64,000 nucleotides of DNA from Turbatrix aceti. Taxonomy: Eukaryota > Nematoda > Chromadorea > Rhabditida > Panagrolaimidae. Each line of letters begins with the position of its first letter. Within the stretch, counting starts at the first letter, position 1. A model generated the notes under the pieces. That model worked only from the letters and a program-made list of their open reading frames with translations. It was not told where the DNA came from and ran no database searches. Positions 31,461-55,155 of this stretch are shown here, piece after piece. A program made the position numbers and the translations under genes. Location: contig OZ017766.1 of assembly GCA_963969345.1 (NCBI GenBank), positions 7,378,001-7,442,000 on the forward strand, given 5' to 3'.

Positions 31461-33194
31461 ATGTCGTACTTTGACATCGATCACTCGTATATCACGTCGA
31501 TTATTCGGCTGAGCATTGGCTTGGCTGCGGTCTGCATCAATGGCCTCTACCTTTGCATGTGCCTCAAGTACGGTAGATCTCGTTCCAGTACCAGCAATGT
31601 TATTGTCGCGTTTATGAGTGTTTCGAATTTTATTATCGGTTCGTTTTTTTTGTGAATTTTTAATTTTTACGGTAGAGATATTTTCATTTCTGTTTAAAAA
31701 AAACAGTATTCTTATATTTGTATCCCAGAACGAATAATAAATAGAAAATAAAAAACGAAAAACTTTCATCATTTCAAATTTTTTTTCGTGTCGAGACCCA
31801 AAATTCCCAAGAATTGCGTTTTAGGATAAAATATTACAGCTACCGTAATCGCTTAAATCCTGAAACGAAAAATAGAAAATAAAAAACGATGAACAAATTT
31901 TATTTCCAGTTGAGACCCAATTTCTAAAATTACAACGAATTGCGTTTTGCGATCGTATTTTTTTCGCGTTGAGACCCAATTTTTTTAAATCGTCAGAATT
32001 GCGTTTTACGATACTGTAAAAAAACTACATACGAACTCTTGCAAATTGTTTATCTTGTCTGTCTGAAATTAAAAGCACTATTTATGAATAATAATTTTCA
32101 TTTTCATTTTCTGGCTACATGACGTGTAAATGAGGTCAAATGAAAGCAAACGCGAAACCATCAAAGCTCACGCTGATGCTGACGTGAGCTTCCGAAAACG
32201 AAAAATATGAGGGCAAAAAATGTGCAGTCAACTGTAAATGTTTCTGCAGGATACACCAAAAATTATGTATCTATCTGTATCTGTACTTTGTTGACTGAAC
32301 AAAAATAAGGAATGAAAAAAGTAGGCGGCTTGTGTCCGGAACAAAGTCAGGTACAAAAACACGTGGGAAAATTGGGTGGCATACATACATACACCTTTTG
32401 TGCAGTTATTACGGTATCAAAGTACATTCAAAAAAAATTTTTTCTCATTTTTTTTTAAATTCGTAATTTTTTTAGGCTGCGGAGTTTTAGTTCGAGGAAT
32501 CCTAGGAGTCGAGGACCACTACGTATATTCCTACTCAACTTCTCGGTGTCTCGCCGCGACTCTTCCCCAAAGTGTGGGAATTTTTTCAAACCAAGCTGTC
32601 ACCGTAGGCCTCTCTGTCGACCGTCTCCTGGCCATCGTCCGACCCATGGCGTACAAAGTCAATGGTCCCGTTGCGATTTTCACCGGTCTCGGCGCTGTTT
32701 TGTACACAACCGGTGGCATCTGGCTCTACGTCTACGGAGTCGACCTCACCGCTGTTGTACCATCCTGTTCAACTGCCTATTCGTCAGGTCCACTATTTTT
32801 TACATTCTGGACAGTTGCCTCAGGTGGACAATCCCTGTTCATCGTCGTCATCTACGGTGCCATCATCGCGGTCGCGCATAGCTTCCTTTCAATCTCCAAT
32901 TTCAAGGCTCAGCTTCGTCGGAGCGTCACCCTCGTCTTATCCGTGCAAATCGTCTGCTGGCACGTGCCAATCCTGACTGGTATAATTTTTCTATTCACCG
33001 GAGCGCCAAAAACTCTCCTAGCAATGGTTACGTTATCCGTCGGCTTCGGCAGCTGCATTCAGGCGATTCTCACGACCGGGGTCGTTATTGTGTCTCACGA
33101 CGATCGACGAAGCAGCACAATGAGGATGTCAACTATCGTAAAACCCAGCGTTGTCGGCTCCAAAGCTGGTGCTAGCTTTGTTGGGAAATACTAG
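31461..33194 (+). CDS. srsx-like serpentine receptor, copy 2
   Basis: Exons 31461-31638 and 32476-33194, 298 residues, identical in sequence to copy 1. Followed 5 bases later by the unit 2 palindromic MITE (33200-33769). Confidence 0.85.
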
Positions 33195-33199
33195 CCAGG

Positions 33200-33769
33200 T
33201 AACATTTTGGAAATTTTTTTCTGAAATTTTGCAAAAAAAAGTAGGTTTTACGATGAAAAGTTTTTACTGTAAAATGAAAGTTGTCTGAGGCATGATTTAG
33301 CAGAATTACGGTGGTCGGAAATTGCGTTTTTGCCATTTTTGACGATTTTTGGCACGTTGTAGGTAAAAAATTACGGCAATTCCAAAGCCAGGGTACAATT
33401 TGATCGACGTGATTTTTGATGAAAAATCTGGGAAAAATATAAAAATATAGGGTTATCACTTTGAAAAATGCCGAAATGCGATATGCGATATTTTTTAAAT
33501 GCAATTTTCGGCATTTTTTAAGTTGATAACCCTATATTTTTATATTTTTTTCAGGTTTTCCATCAAAAATCACGTCAATCAATTTGTACCCTAATTTTCA
33601 AAATGCCATAATTTTTTAGCTACAACGTGTCAAAAATGGCAAAAACGCAATTTCCGACCACCGTAATTCTGCTAAATCATGCCTCAGATAACTTTCATTT
33701 TACAGTAAAAACTTTTCATCGTAAAACCTACTTTTTTTGCAAAATTTCATGAAAAATTTCAAAAATGTT
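33200..33769. mobile_element. Near-perfect palindromic MITE, unit 2
   Basis: Same as 27683-28252; part of the duplicated unit rather than an independent insertion. Confidence 0.9.
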
Positions 33770-34253
33770 CTTTGACGCAATATTTTTCAGTTTCAACAAA
33801 GACCAGAAATCTTGCGTCAAAGAAAATTACTCGTCTTGGATTATTAAGACAAACTCATTGGATCTATCCTATTTAATTGCAGCACAATAATTGAGGGTTC
33901 ATCCGACCAATTTTCCAAGCCGGAAACCGACATTCATGCGTTTTCCGTTGTCGCGTGTGTGTACACGTGTTTTATGCAGGGCATAAATATCTTATAAATA
34001 TTATCTGTATTTACAAAAAAAAGAGAGAAACAACCAACAAGGTGAAGGCGATGATGATGATGGATGCAGGGGCGCGAACAAAGTTGTTCAACAATTATAT
34101 TTAAGAGAACTGTAGTTGTCCCGCATGAGCATAAAAAAAAAAGAAAAGACAGTCACACTTCCGTCATGTGAGACGGAAGAATTTGTGACATGCATTTGTG
34201 GCTGGCTTACCGACATGACTCGTCGCTTATGGAGTCGTTTTGTCTGTAAAAAA

Positions 34254-34383
34254 TTATTCGTCGAGTTGTCCTTGGTGTGTTTTGGCATCTGTGACCATGG
34301 CTGAGAAGACGGAAGAGTCGTCTGCCAGGAGTCGGGCAGGTGAGTCGAATTCGATGACCTCGCCTTTGTCCAGGACAAGCACT
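34254..34383 (-). pseudogene. Orphan copy of the MRP terminal exon, unit 2
   Basis: Identical to 28737-28866 and to the functional candidate 39777-39906, with intact acceptor and stop. It lies 5.4 kb downstream of the copy adjoining the MRP gene. Confidence 0.85.
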
Positions 34384-34396
34384 CTAAAATTCGTTT

Positions 34397-34772
34397 AAGA
34401 GGTACTCTGTGAGCTTTTTTATTCGTAAGGTGAACCGTCCGACACAGAGATTTTCAACTGTCAAATGTTTTTTGCCAAAGTTGTTGGGACCCATGGGGAG
34501 GTTCAACTTTTCAGTATGTCACATTTTTCTGATGCCGGATTCTGGAGATACGGCTTCTGCAATTTTCGACGTCAAATTTTCAAATTGCTTCAAAAATTCT
34601 GATTTTTTGGTTACGGGGGTTTCTTGCCATGAGAAATTGATAGCCGTATTCAGATTTCCCAAAAAACAGCTGACTTTTTTGATATTCTTGATTTTTGGTG
34701 TTCGCGGTCACTTTTTTGGCTGCAGCATCCGTATTTTTGCCGATCGGAAGGTAATGATTCCCCCATATTAAA
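34397..34772. mobile_element. Half of a fold-back element, truncated at the unit 2/3 junction
   Basis: Same half arm and the same filler as at 28880-29278, showing that both junctions share one breakpoint. Confidence 0.85.
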
Positions 34773-36056
34773 TCATTACCTTCTTAAATCATAACCGCCG
34801 TGTTTGTCCCTTTTTGAAGCCAAAAATCACAACAAGCGATTAATTTTTGAAAAAAAGTTTAAAATAATACAATTTTTTGTTTTGGAACTTGAGTTTGAGA
34901 TCTGTGAACTTGTAACAGGATTTTTTTCTAATTTTGGAGTTTTTCAAAAAAAAAATGAAACGCATTAAAAAAATTTTTTCAATGCAGAAAAAACCTTCAA
35001 AAATTGGAAATTGATGTTTCCAGTGTAAAAAAAGACAAAAGAAAGGTCACTTTTTACTCCATTTTTTTGTATTCATCGACGTAATTTTTGATTGAAAATT
35101 CGGAAAAAAATAGAAAAAAATAGAGTATCAACTTAAAAAATGCCGAAATAAATGTTGCCATTGTAAACATTTTTTTAAATGCGATTTGCGGCATTTTTCA
35201 AGGTTTTAACCCAATTTTTTATATTTTTCTCAAATTCTCCATCAAAAATCACGTCAATCGATCTGTATCCTGACCTTGAAAATGCCGTAGTTTTTTTAGC
35301 TACAACGTGCCAAAAATCATCAAAAATGCAAAAAAAACTCGATTTATTTTACAGAAAAAAATTTTTGTTTTGGCAAAATTTCATACATAAATCAAAATCT
35401 GCACACCTAATGCTAAAAAAAACTTGGCCAGAACTATGTATTTCATGGGAGAAGAAAAAACACCAACTCTGACATCTGCGAAGAACCGCGCGTTCGTCTT
35501 CGACGAGACTTTTTCGAGGAACGCGACGAACGCCTTGACATATCGAGGAGACGGGGCGAGGCGTCGTTGTCGCGCAATGAATCCAACAGACAGTCAGTCA
35601 TTCACTTCCCGTCTGAAGCCGAAGCCGGCTGGGGGGGGGGGTGATGATGTTGCCCGGGGCGCTGGCAATATCAAATCTCATTCTCGTTCTTCTCGCGCAC
35701 GAATCAGATAAAAATGAATCAAATATTTGAATTTTTTGCATGATCAAAAAAACCTGTTTTTTTGAACGGTCAGCGCATACCAACCGACCTTGAAAAAGAG
35801 AATGAAAAAGATAGATAAAAAAAATTATTTCCAGCTCGAGACTCTCGACTTTGCTTATCACTGATCAACGATTTTTTCCGGAATGCAATTTTGCTGACAT
35901 GTATGTACATGGACTCAAAATAAATTCAAATGTATGTATTGACGTGTTTTATTCGTTAGACGTTATCTTCAATTTTTTTGCAGTGTACAGATAGACAGGT
36001 GAGGCAGGTGTATGTATGACAGGTGTAAACCCGGGCAAGATGGAAATTTTTTTTCA

Positions 36057-36554
36057 TCATCCGACAAAAGGACGTGGCTGATCGTTTTTGCACGTTCGGC
36101 AGTGAAAATATCTCACAGAATTGAGCAGGCCGAGAGCGATGAATGCAGCGATGGCGAACAGCGCCCCACAGAGGAGTTTGCTTTCCCCAGCGTTGAGACA
36201 AGCTACGCCGATGCCAACCAGCAGGCCGGGACCAACGATGGCGCAGATGATGCGAATGATGTGGTAGCGAGTTTTCAGAAGTCCCAGCTGGCAGAGAGGA
36301 CACTTGACGTACGCTCCGTACCGACGCTCACCTGCCAGACCGGGGACAAAACCACCGGCTCCGCCTCCCTGGTCGTTGTTGATGATCATGACTTTGGATG
36401 ACGGGGCGGGGGCCGGAGCCGGGGCCGGGGCCGGAGCCGGGGCCGGGGCCGGAGCTGGGGGTGGGGGGAGAGCGTAGGTCGCGACGGGAGGGTTGTAGAC
36501 GGCCATCTGCTGGGGGTGGGTCGGAGCCATGGGAATGCCCGGGTACGCGTACAT
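36057..36554 (-). CDS. BRI3/LITAF-like membrane protein, copy 3
   Basis: 165 residues, identical to copy 1 except that the Ala-Pro tract is 6 residues shorter. Confidence 0.7.
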   Translation of the reverse strand: MYAYPGIPMAPTHPQQMAVYNPPVATYALPPPPAPAPAPAPAPAPAPAPAPSSKVMIINNDQGGGAGGFVPGLAGERRYGAYVKCPLCQLGLLKTRYHIIRIICAIVGPGLLVGIGVACLNAGESKLLCGALFAIAAFIALGLLNSVRYFHCRTCKNDQPRPFVG

Positions 36555-36983
36555 TTTTTTCTAGAAAAGGTAAAAAAGGTGAAAAGAAGGCTAATGAACT
36601 CAGAAAAAAGGAAAAAACACGCGTCCGTGACGTCAGATGACCATAAATGGTCATTTTCAGCCATTTATGGATTGGATTCGTCATCCGAAGCGAAAAAGAA
36701 CATAACACAACTCTCGGGAAAAAAAAAGAGGAGGAAAAAATGACCTGGCGCGGTTGGGGTCGTCGTCGTCTGCAGAACAGAGTTCTTTGGTGTTCTGTTG
36801 CTGAGATTGCCAAGCGCTGACGGTGCTGACGGTGCTGTTGCTGGTGGTGGTGGTGCTGCCGGTCCCTCCTCCTCCTCCTCTTCATCTTCTTTGGCGACGG
36901 ACACAGGCATGCCCTGGGAGATTCAGCCTCGGTTGCCAACCAGAACCAGCGCGCAGAGGAACTCGAGTAGATAAAAAAAAAAC

Positions 36984-38717
36984 ATGTCGTACTTTGACAT
37001 CGATCACTCGTATATCACGTCGATTATTCGGCTGAGCATTGGCTTGGCTGCGGTCTGCATCAATGGCCTCTACCTTTGCATGTGCCTCAAGTACGGTAGA
37101 TCTCGTTCCAGTACCAGCAATGTTATTGTCGCGTTTATGAGTGTTTCGAATTTTATTATCGGTTCGTTTTTTTTGTGAATTTTTAATTTTTACGGTAGAG
37201 ATATTTTCATTTCTGTTTAAAAAAAACAGTATTCTTATATTTGTATCCCAGAACGAATAATAAATAGAAAATAAAAAACGAAAAACTTTCATCATTTCAA
37301 ATTTTTTTTCGTGTCGAGACCCAAAATTCCCAAGAATTGCGTTTTAGGATAAAATATTACAGCTACCGTAATCGCTTAAATCCTGAAACGAAAAATAGAA
37401 AATAAAAAACGATGAACAAATTTTATTTCCAGTTGAGACCCAATTTCTAAAATTACAACGAATTGCGTTTTGCGATCGTATTTTTTTCGCGTTGAGACCC
37501 AATTTTTTTAAATCGTCAGAATTGCGTTTTACGATACTGTAAAAAAACTACATACGAACTCTTGCAAATTGTTTATCTTGTCTGTCTGAAATTAAAAGCA
37601 CTATTTATGAATAATAATTTTCATTTTCATTTTCTGGCTACATGACGTGTAAATGAGGTCAAATGAAAGCAAACGCGAAACCATCAAAGCTCACGCTGAT
37701 GCTGACGTGAGCTTCCGAAAACGAAAAATATGAGGGCAAAAAATGTGCAGTCAACTGTAAATGTTTCTGCAGGATACACCAAAAATTATGTATCTATCTG
37801 TATCTGTACTTTGTTGACTGAACAAAAATAAGGAATGAAAAAAGTAGGCGGCTTGTGTCCGGAACAAAGTCAGGTACAAAAACACGTGGGAAAATTGGGT
37901 GGCATACATACATACACCTTTTGTGCAGTTATTACGGTATCAAAGTACATTCAAAAAAAATTTTTTCTCATTTTTTTTTAAATTCGTAATTTTTTTAGGC
38001 TGCGGAGTTTTAGTTCGAGGAATCCTAGGAGTCGAGGACCACTACGTATATTCCTACTCAACTTCTCGGTGTCTCGCCGCGACTCTTCCCCAAAGTGTGG
38101 GAATTTTTTCAAACCAAGCTGTCACCGTAGGCCTCTCTGTCGACCGTCTCCTGGCCATCGTCCGACCCATGGCGTACAAAGTCAATGGTCCCGTTGCGAT
38201 TTTCACCGGTCTCGGCGCTGTTTTGTACACAACCGGTGGCATCTGGCTCTACGTCTACGGAGTCGACCTCACCGCTGTTGTACCATCCTGTTCAACTGCC
38301 TATTCGTCAGGTCCACTATTTTTTACATTCTGGACAGTTGCCTCAGGTGGACAATCCCTGTTCATCGTCGTCATCTACGGTGCCATCATCGCGGTCGCGC
38401 ATAGCTTCCTTTCAATCTCCAATTTCAAGGCTCAGCTTCGTCGGAGCGTCACCCTCGTCTTATCCGTGCAAATCGTCTGCTGGCACGTGCCAATCCTGAC
38501 TGGTATAATTTTTCTATTCACCGGAGCGCCAAAAACTCTCCTAGCAATGGTTACGTTATCCGTCGGCTTCGGCAGCTGCATTCAGGCGATTCTCACGACC
38601 GGGGTCGTTATTGTGTCTCACGACGATCGACGAAGCAGCACAATGAGGATGTCAACTATCGTAAAACCCAGCGTTGTCGGCTCCAAAGCTGGTGCTAGCT
38701 TTGTTGGGAAATACTAG
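36984..38717 (+). CDS. srsx-like serpentine receptor, copy 3
   Basis: Exons 36984-37161 and 37999-38717, 298 residues, identical to copies 1 and 2. Confidence 0.85.
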
Positions 38718-38722
38718 CCAGG

Positions 38723-39292
38723 TAACATTTTGGAAATTTTTTTCTGAAATTTTGCAAAAAAAAGTAGGTTTTACGATGAAAAGTTTTTACTGTAAAATGA
38801 AAGTTGTCTGAGGCATGATTTAGCAGAATTACGGTGGTCGGAAATTGCGTTTTTGCCATTTTTGACGATTTTTGGCACGTTGTAGGTAAAAAATTACGGC
38901 AATTCCAAAGCCAGGGTACAATTTGATCGACGTGATTTTTGATGAAAAATCTGGGAAAAATATAAAAATATAGGGTTATCACTTTGAAAAATGCCGAAAT
39001 GCGATATGCGATATTTTTTAAATGCAATTTTCGGCATTTTTTAAGTTGATAACCCTATATTTTTATATTTTTTTCAGGTTTTCCATCAAAAATCACGTCA
39101 ATCAATTTGTACCCTAATTTTCAAAATGCCATAATTTTTTAGCTACAACGTGTCAAAAATGGCAAAAACGCAATTTCCGACCACCGTAATTCTGCTAAAT
39201 CATGCCTCAGATAACTTTCATTTTACAGTAAAAACTTTTCATCGTAAAACCTACTTTTTTTGCAAAATTTCATGAAAAATTTCAAAAATGTT
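38723..39292. mobile_element. Near-perfect palindromic MITE, unit 3
   Basis: Same as 27683-28252, directly after the copy 3 receptor stop codon. Confidence 0.9.
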
Positions 39293-39776
39293 CTTTGACG
39301 CAATATTTTTCAGTTTCAACAAAGACCAGAAATCTTGCGTCAAAGAAAATTACTCGTCTTGGATTATTAAGACAAACTCATTGGATCTATCCTATTTAAT
39401 TGCAGCACAATAATTGAGGGTTCATCCGACCAATTTTCCAAGCCGGAAACCGACATTCATGCGTTTTCCGTTGTCGCGTGTGTGTACACGTGTTTTATGC
39501 AGGGCATAAATATCTTATAAATATTATCTGTATTTACAAAAAAAAGAGAGAAACAACCAACAAGGTGAAGGCGATGATGATGATGGATGCAGGGGCGCGA
39601 ACAAAGTTGTTCAACAATTATATTTAAGAGAACTGTAGTTGTCCCGCATGAGCATAAAAAAAAAAGAAAAGACAGTCACACTTCCGTCATGTGAGACGGA
39701 AGAATTTGTGACATGCATTTGTGGCTGGCTTACCGACATGACTCGTCGCTTATGGAGTCGTTTTGTCTGTAAAAAA

Positions 39777-50198
<10,422 letters not shown>

Positions 50199-51240
50199 TG
50201 TTGGATCCGAGTGACAGTGTGAAAACGAAGAAAATCACCCGCGTGGTGGTGTACCAGGCAGTGAGACGACCCGAAGCTGTTAGGTATATGTATATAAGAG
50301 TTCTGAAACAACAAAACAGCATCAACTCTCGCGAGAGTGAGTCAAGCAAGCTGCAGGGGGCCGGCCTAGCCTGGGCCTGGGCCTGGGCCTGGGAAGAATG
50401 AGTGAAAGCGCACGCGCTGGGACCGAAGCCGCGACCGAAGCCACGATCGTGTGCATAAGCCTTGATGCGTTTTTATACATACTCGTATACGAGTCATAAT
50501 TTTTGCACATTGTCGATTTGATGTCAATCGGGCCGGGCCGATTTACGGAAAAGGCAGGGGTGGGAGAGAGGAGAGGAAAGAGCAAATGTTAATGAAGCAC
50601 AGGTCGACCAGACCGGCTCCCGAAAAGCAGAGATAACGCGCCGGTGATGACGATGACTGCGCGCGCTCGTCGGCGTCGGCGTAAGCACATGCGTTAGCGA
50701 GCGAGCTAAAGGCGCGCCGCCGCAGTTGTCATCATCCATCCTATCGCAGTGCAGTGGCCACAAGCTAGAAGAGCGTGTGCTTTGTACACGAGCTCATCGG
50801 GCGCAAGCACTAGCGCTGTGCTGGCTGGCCGCATGGGCATGCATGCCCAGCAGTTTGATTTTTCTTCGATACTCTTCGACGTTCAATTGAACATTTCAGC
50901 CGATGAGTGAGTGAATGAAATGAATGCTCATTCAGACTCTTCCCGGTCATCTATCTGCCTTGCCTGACTGAGTGCCTGTCTTCTGAATCACGCCGCGGCG
51001 TTCCGTTTTTTTATGCACTGTGCACTGCGTCATGTTTTGCAGCTAAAAAAAGAGCCGAGGTTCTTGCAGGCTTTTTCATGCCGATGACATTTTTTGTCGT
51101 TTTGTCATTTTATGCAGAGAAACGGTGATTTCATGGCTCAGGAATGGTCTGGGAATCAGATTGCTAGAATGCTATCTCTTTTTTTATGACCGCAAAAGCT
51201 TTTTTTTTATCAGTTAGGGACGTAATTTGAAAAAAAATCG
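50199..51240. promoter_or_regulatory. Upstream region of the MRP gene
   Basis: Less AT-rich than the introns. Contains four copies of cctggg/gcctgg at 50370-50393, a ctcgcgagag palindrome at about 50328, a cgtatacgag palindrome at about 50487, and GC-rich stretches (50640-50830). It must contain the MRP promoter; no core element can be named with confidence. Confidence 0.35.
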
Positions 51241-51249
51241 TTCTTTGAG

Positions 51250-51650
51250 CGGTGAACCAACTCCCAACACGAAAGTATCGTAAAAGTTACGTTCAATCAC
51301 TTTCGCGTCGGGATTTATTCCGTTCTGTGGAGTATACATGTTTACGGTTGGTTACCTAAATGCATCAGTTTACGTTCAGTTCAATTCTTTCAACAGTTTT
51401 GATCCTAAACTTCGGTTAAAAACAGTGAAATCGTAAAAAATCATTGTTTGATAACAGTGAACTCCCAACACGAAAGTTGTTAGGCGTATAACTCTTTCGA
51501 TCACCGTACGTAATGAGTTACGTTCATTTTCGTGCCAGGATTTTTTAACGTTTAGTGAAACATTGGATCAAGTTTACGGTTACCTAAACGCATCAGTTTA
51601 CGTTTATTTCAGTTTTTTTTACAGTTTTTATCCCAATTTTCAATAGAAAA
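51250..51650. repeat. Diverged direct repeat of about 220 bp, two copies
   Basis: Copies start at about 51255 and 51470. Both have aactcccaacacgaaagt, gttacgttca, ttcgYgYcRggatt, tacggtt..acctaaaNgcatcagtttacgtt and caYagtttttatcc blocks in the same order. It lies in the spacer between the MRP and cyclophilin genes. Confidence 0.7.
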
Positions 51651-52054
51651 TCCCACTTGAACTCATTATACCCCATCCAAGTACATCATCATCTGTTGAA
51701 ATCACCAGTGCCTGATCCTGAGTGATCGTTGACCGACGGAATGCAATTTGTGTCAAATTGTTGTTCGTCAGCAGCTGCAGCGGTGCCTGTTGTCACCGCT
51801 GCAGCCCGTGTTCAACCTGGACCCATAGATCCCGTCCACCAATTCTTACAACTTGACGATAAGCGTTTATTCACCAAAAAAGGCCAACAAACAGCTAGAA
51901 TAACTTATCGGACAAACATTGACCTTCAAAAAGAAAAGAAACTACAACGTTAGATAAAGAAAAAAACACAGAAGAAAAGACGACGATAGTTGAAAAAAAG
52001 ATTCAATTCAACGTCAGGAGAGAATAGATGAGATGCCTTGGAAACAGTAGTGAT

Positions 52055-52627
52055 TTACGAGAGCTGTCCACTTTCGGCGATCACGACATCCTTGGCGGTA
52101 CGTCCACTCTGCGAGCCCTGTCCTTCGATGGTCTTGACGACGTCCAAGCCCTCGACGACACGTCCGAAAACGACGTGCTTGCCATCGAGCCACTCAGTCT
52201 AAAAAAATCACATAAATCTCAGTTTTCTCAAATTTTGAACGTAATAACCAACCTTGACTGTGCAGATGAAGAATTGCGATCCGTTCGTGTTGGGACCAGC
52301 GTTGGCCATGCTCAGGATGCCGGGTCCAGTGTGCTTCTCCGAGAAGTTTTCATCAGCGAATTTTTCGCCATAGATGGATTCGCCACCGGTACCGTTTCCG
52401 CGGGTAAAGTCACCACCCTGAAGCATGAAGTTGGGAATGACGCGGTGGAACTTGCTGCCCTTGTAGTGAAGCGGGCGTCCGGACTGTCCGATGCCTTTTT
52501 CACCGGTGCAGAGAGCGCGGAAGTTTTCAGCGGTCTTGGGTGTAATATCGTTGTACAGCTCCATGACAATGCGTCCGGCAGCACGGCCACCAATGGTGAC
52601 GTCGAAGAAAACACGGGGACGTGGCAT
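52055..52627 (-). CDS. Cyclophilin A-type peptidyl-prolyl cis-trans isomerase
   Basis: Exons 52627-52253 and 52198-52055 (phase 0) give 172 residues, the normal length for cyclophilin A. It catalyses cis-trans isomerisation of X-Pro bonds and assists folding; no signal peptide, so cytosolic. Visible hallmarks: VFFDVTIGG start, [23 protein letters not shown] (the divergent-loop insertion found in nematode and plant cyclophilins), the active-site stretch [20 protein letters not shown] with the catalytic Arg, [15 protein letters not shown], and the ligand-binding Trp in [12 protein letters not shown]. The frame extends 21 codons upstream to another ATG (52690), but a strong tttgccgtttcag acceptor lies between the two ATGs, so the ATG at 52627 with an 18-base leader is preferred. 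Codon use is GC-rich, as expected for high expression. Confidence 0.95.
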
Positions 52628-52644
52628 GACGGTGTTTTGAGCGG

Positions 52645-52646
52645 CT
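52645..52646 (-). promoter_or_regulatory. Putative trans-splice acceptor of the cyclophilin gene
   Basis: tttgccgtttcag ends 17-18 bases before the ATG, with no upstream coding exon in phase needed. This decides the shorter start. Confidence 0.55.
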
Positions 52647-52699
52647 GAAACGGCAAATTGCAGAAGACTTGTAAACCGGAACATGGACACGTATATACG

Positions 52700-54955
52700 C
52701 TATGTAAAATATCAGTCTGAAAGCGATACAGACTGATAAAGAGTGATCTACGAAAAAGTGAGCAAAATGTGCAGTATTAACCCCAAAAAAACACGAAAAA
52801 AAGAAAGAACCTGAGGCCTACGCGTATTTTTTGAATCCTAATAACAAAAATTGTCGGACGCGCAACAACGAATTATCATCAGAGTTGTTGTTCACTCCTC
52901 TGCGTCGCGTCCGTCTCCCCCCCGTTCGTTCAGAAAGCCCCCCACCCCAACCAAAGCAATGATAGGTAGAAAGAGGCGGGAAGTCGAACACTGAACTGAC
53001 TCTGATGAGCTAAACTGCCTGCCTGCGTCTGTTACATGTTACATGCAAGGACGACAGGAAAAGAGGAGTGAAAGAACACAACCAGCAGCAGGGGCAGGGG
53101 CAGAACACAACCAACACAGAGCCCAGAGGGAGAGGGGAGAGTGATGGCCAACCGCCACTGCCACCACCAAGAGGAGGCAGCCTAGGCAGAGAAAAAACTC
53201 TAACACCCTCTCTCTCTCTCCTGTAAGCGGTGTACGTGCGAAGGACGACGACGACGACGCCGACAGACATCGTCGTAGCCGTCGCCATACAAATACACAC
53301 GCACATCCGCAGGCTAGCCCGGAGAGGGAGTGTCGACAAGACAACAAAAACGCCTAGAGGTCACCCCACAACCAAAACAACAACTGCAACCGACCAAGGC
53401 CAGTCAACCAACCAGCCCCGGCCAAAGTAGCAGTAAAGGTGTCTCTTTTCGTGATGTCTAAAAAACCTGACAACCAAAGAAAAGAAAAGAAAACGGACAA
53501 ACGACGTACGATGATTATTAGATGGATTGTTGTCCTCTAGGAGGTCTCAACACGCAAAAAAAGAAGCCTAAAAAATTGTACAAGCAAAAAACTACAATTT
53601 TTCTCAAAAAAGCAAGCAAAAGGAGGAATCAGACTGGAAAATCTGTGAAAATCCACAGGAAGAATCAGATTAGTCCTAAAATAGTAAAAAAATATAATAC
53701 ACCGACAACAATCCAAACAGAGAGAGAAAAAAAAAGAGAAACGAGAGAGACATACGTTTCGGAGCTTTTTGCCAAACCACGCCTTCCGGACGAACGTTCT
53801 CGAATGTTATACAGTGCGCACGCGCGAGAAAGTAAACGCGCACGCTTTGAAAAAGGAAAAACAGAATACCATTCGTTTTTGGTTTTTTCTCTTGTACAGA
53901 AGATCAATAATAATTTTACGACTTTGTCATGTCATCGAAATGGCAACTTTTTCATGTAACGTTTTTCGTCGGCCTTGTCTCTTATTTTTGCTGCTTTTTG
54001 TGAGGCTGAAAGCGTTCAAGGTTTGCAAAGGAAGGATGAAAGAAAGAAAGAGTAACGATCGGAGAGTAACAGGAGAAAAAATCCGCGATCGTTGACCAAC
54101 GCGACGACGATCGACCGCAATTTGTGTGTTTGTTGATTAATAAAAATGCGTCAGGGTTGTGGGGATTGTTTACGGATGATGAAGATGAGCACGTATGTAC
54201 GAAACAAATGCAACAACACTCACGGAGGATGGATTGACGATTGCCCCCGATGAAATGGCTGACAACAGTCAACAGTTATTTAGTTTGTTGCAGGATATAT
54301 TTATGCGCCGCGCAGGTGCAGGTGAAATTGCGTTTTGTTTTGTTTTCTTTAAATTAATTTTTCGAAATAATTGATCCACAAACAGACAAATTCCAGCCGA
54401 GGATGTGTCATGTTTTTTTTCCTTTCTTTTTCGAATTACGTTATTTTTATTTTTTATTGTTCACGTTGCGTCAGATGAAAATAAACGGTAGTGACTCATT
54501 TCAGGCCCTCCTCCCCCATCCATCTCCTGAAAAAAAAAATCGGGCGTTTTCTTTTCTCACATCAGTTTTCTATCGGCCCGGGTTATAAATAAGGCCCTGA
54601 TTCTCTCCGATTTTCCAAGACAGACCCTCGTTACGTGATCCGTGAGCTGCTATCCGATAAGTGGCCAACTATTTATTTATTTCTTCATTTGCGACAAGGA
54701 CGAAGACTGAAAAATATCGCAGGAGGACACCGAAACTTTTCGAGTGTGTACGTGTCCTGCAAGGTCGTCGTCGTCGTTGTTGTCCTTGTCCGTAGCTGGT
54801 TGCTGGTCCCTCGCCCTCGTAAAGCCGTTACAAGAAAAACGAGCAACGGGCATCGCTACGATCAGCCACGTACAAAACTCCAGAAAAAAAAACTTATCAG
54901 GGAGCGATTTTTGTGCCCGGCAGTCGTGTTTTCGATTTTTAAGTGCGAAAATTTC
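52700..54955. other. Intergenic region upstream of cyclophilin, no gene recognised
   Basis: Includes simple-sequence tracts such as gacgacgacgacgacg (about 53246) and ctctctctctctcc (53208-53221), and several purine-rich stretches. None of the frames here shows domain-like composition. The cyclophilin promoter should lie at its left end. Confidence 0.35.
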
Positions 54956-55155
54956 NNNNNNNNNNNNNNNNNNNNNNNNNNNNNNNNNNNNNNNNNNNNN
55001 NNNNNNNNNNNNNNNNNNNNNNNNNNNNNNNNNNNNNNNNNNNNNNNNNNNNNNNNNNNNNNNNNNNNNNNNNNNNNNNNNNNNNNNNNNNNNNNNNNNN
55101 NNNNNNNNNNNNNNNNNNNNNNNNNNNNNNNNNNNNNNNNNNNNNNNNNNNNNNN
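54956..55155. other. Assembly gap (200 N)
   Basis: Exactly 200 undetermined bases, probably a fixed-size gap placeholder. Frames running through it are artefacts. Confidence 0.98.

Larger units (their letters stand above)
29279..34795. repeat. 5.5-kb tandem triplication, unit 2 (5517 bp)
   Basis: Same order and content as unit 1, with one extra A in a homopolymer near 29430 and a GGGGCC-type repeat 24 bases shorter. Ends in the same filler as unit 1. Confidence 0.95.

Noticed and set aside
52628..52690. N-terminal extension of cyclophilin as a mitochondrial or ER signal
   Set aside because: A strong splice acceptor lies inside it and cyclophilin A normally starts at the internal ATG. Kept only as a possible alternative.
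53522..54095. Lys-rich frames of 108-145 codons upstream of cyclophilin
   Set aside because: Composition reflects A-rich DNA. No domain-like segments and no splice partners were found.
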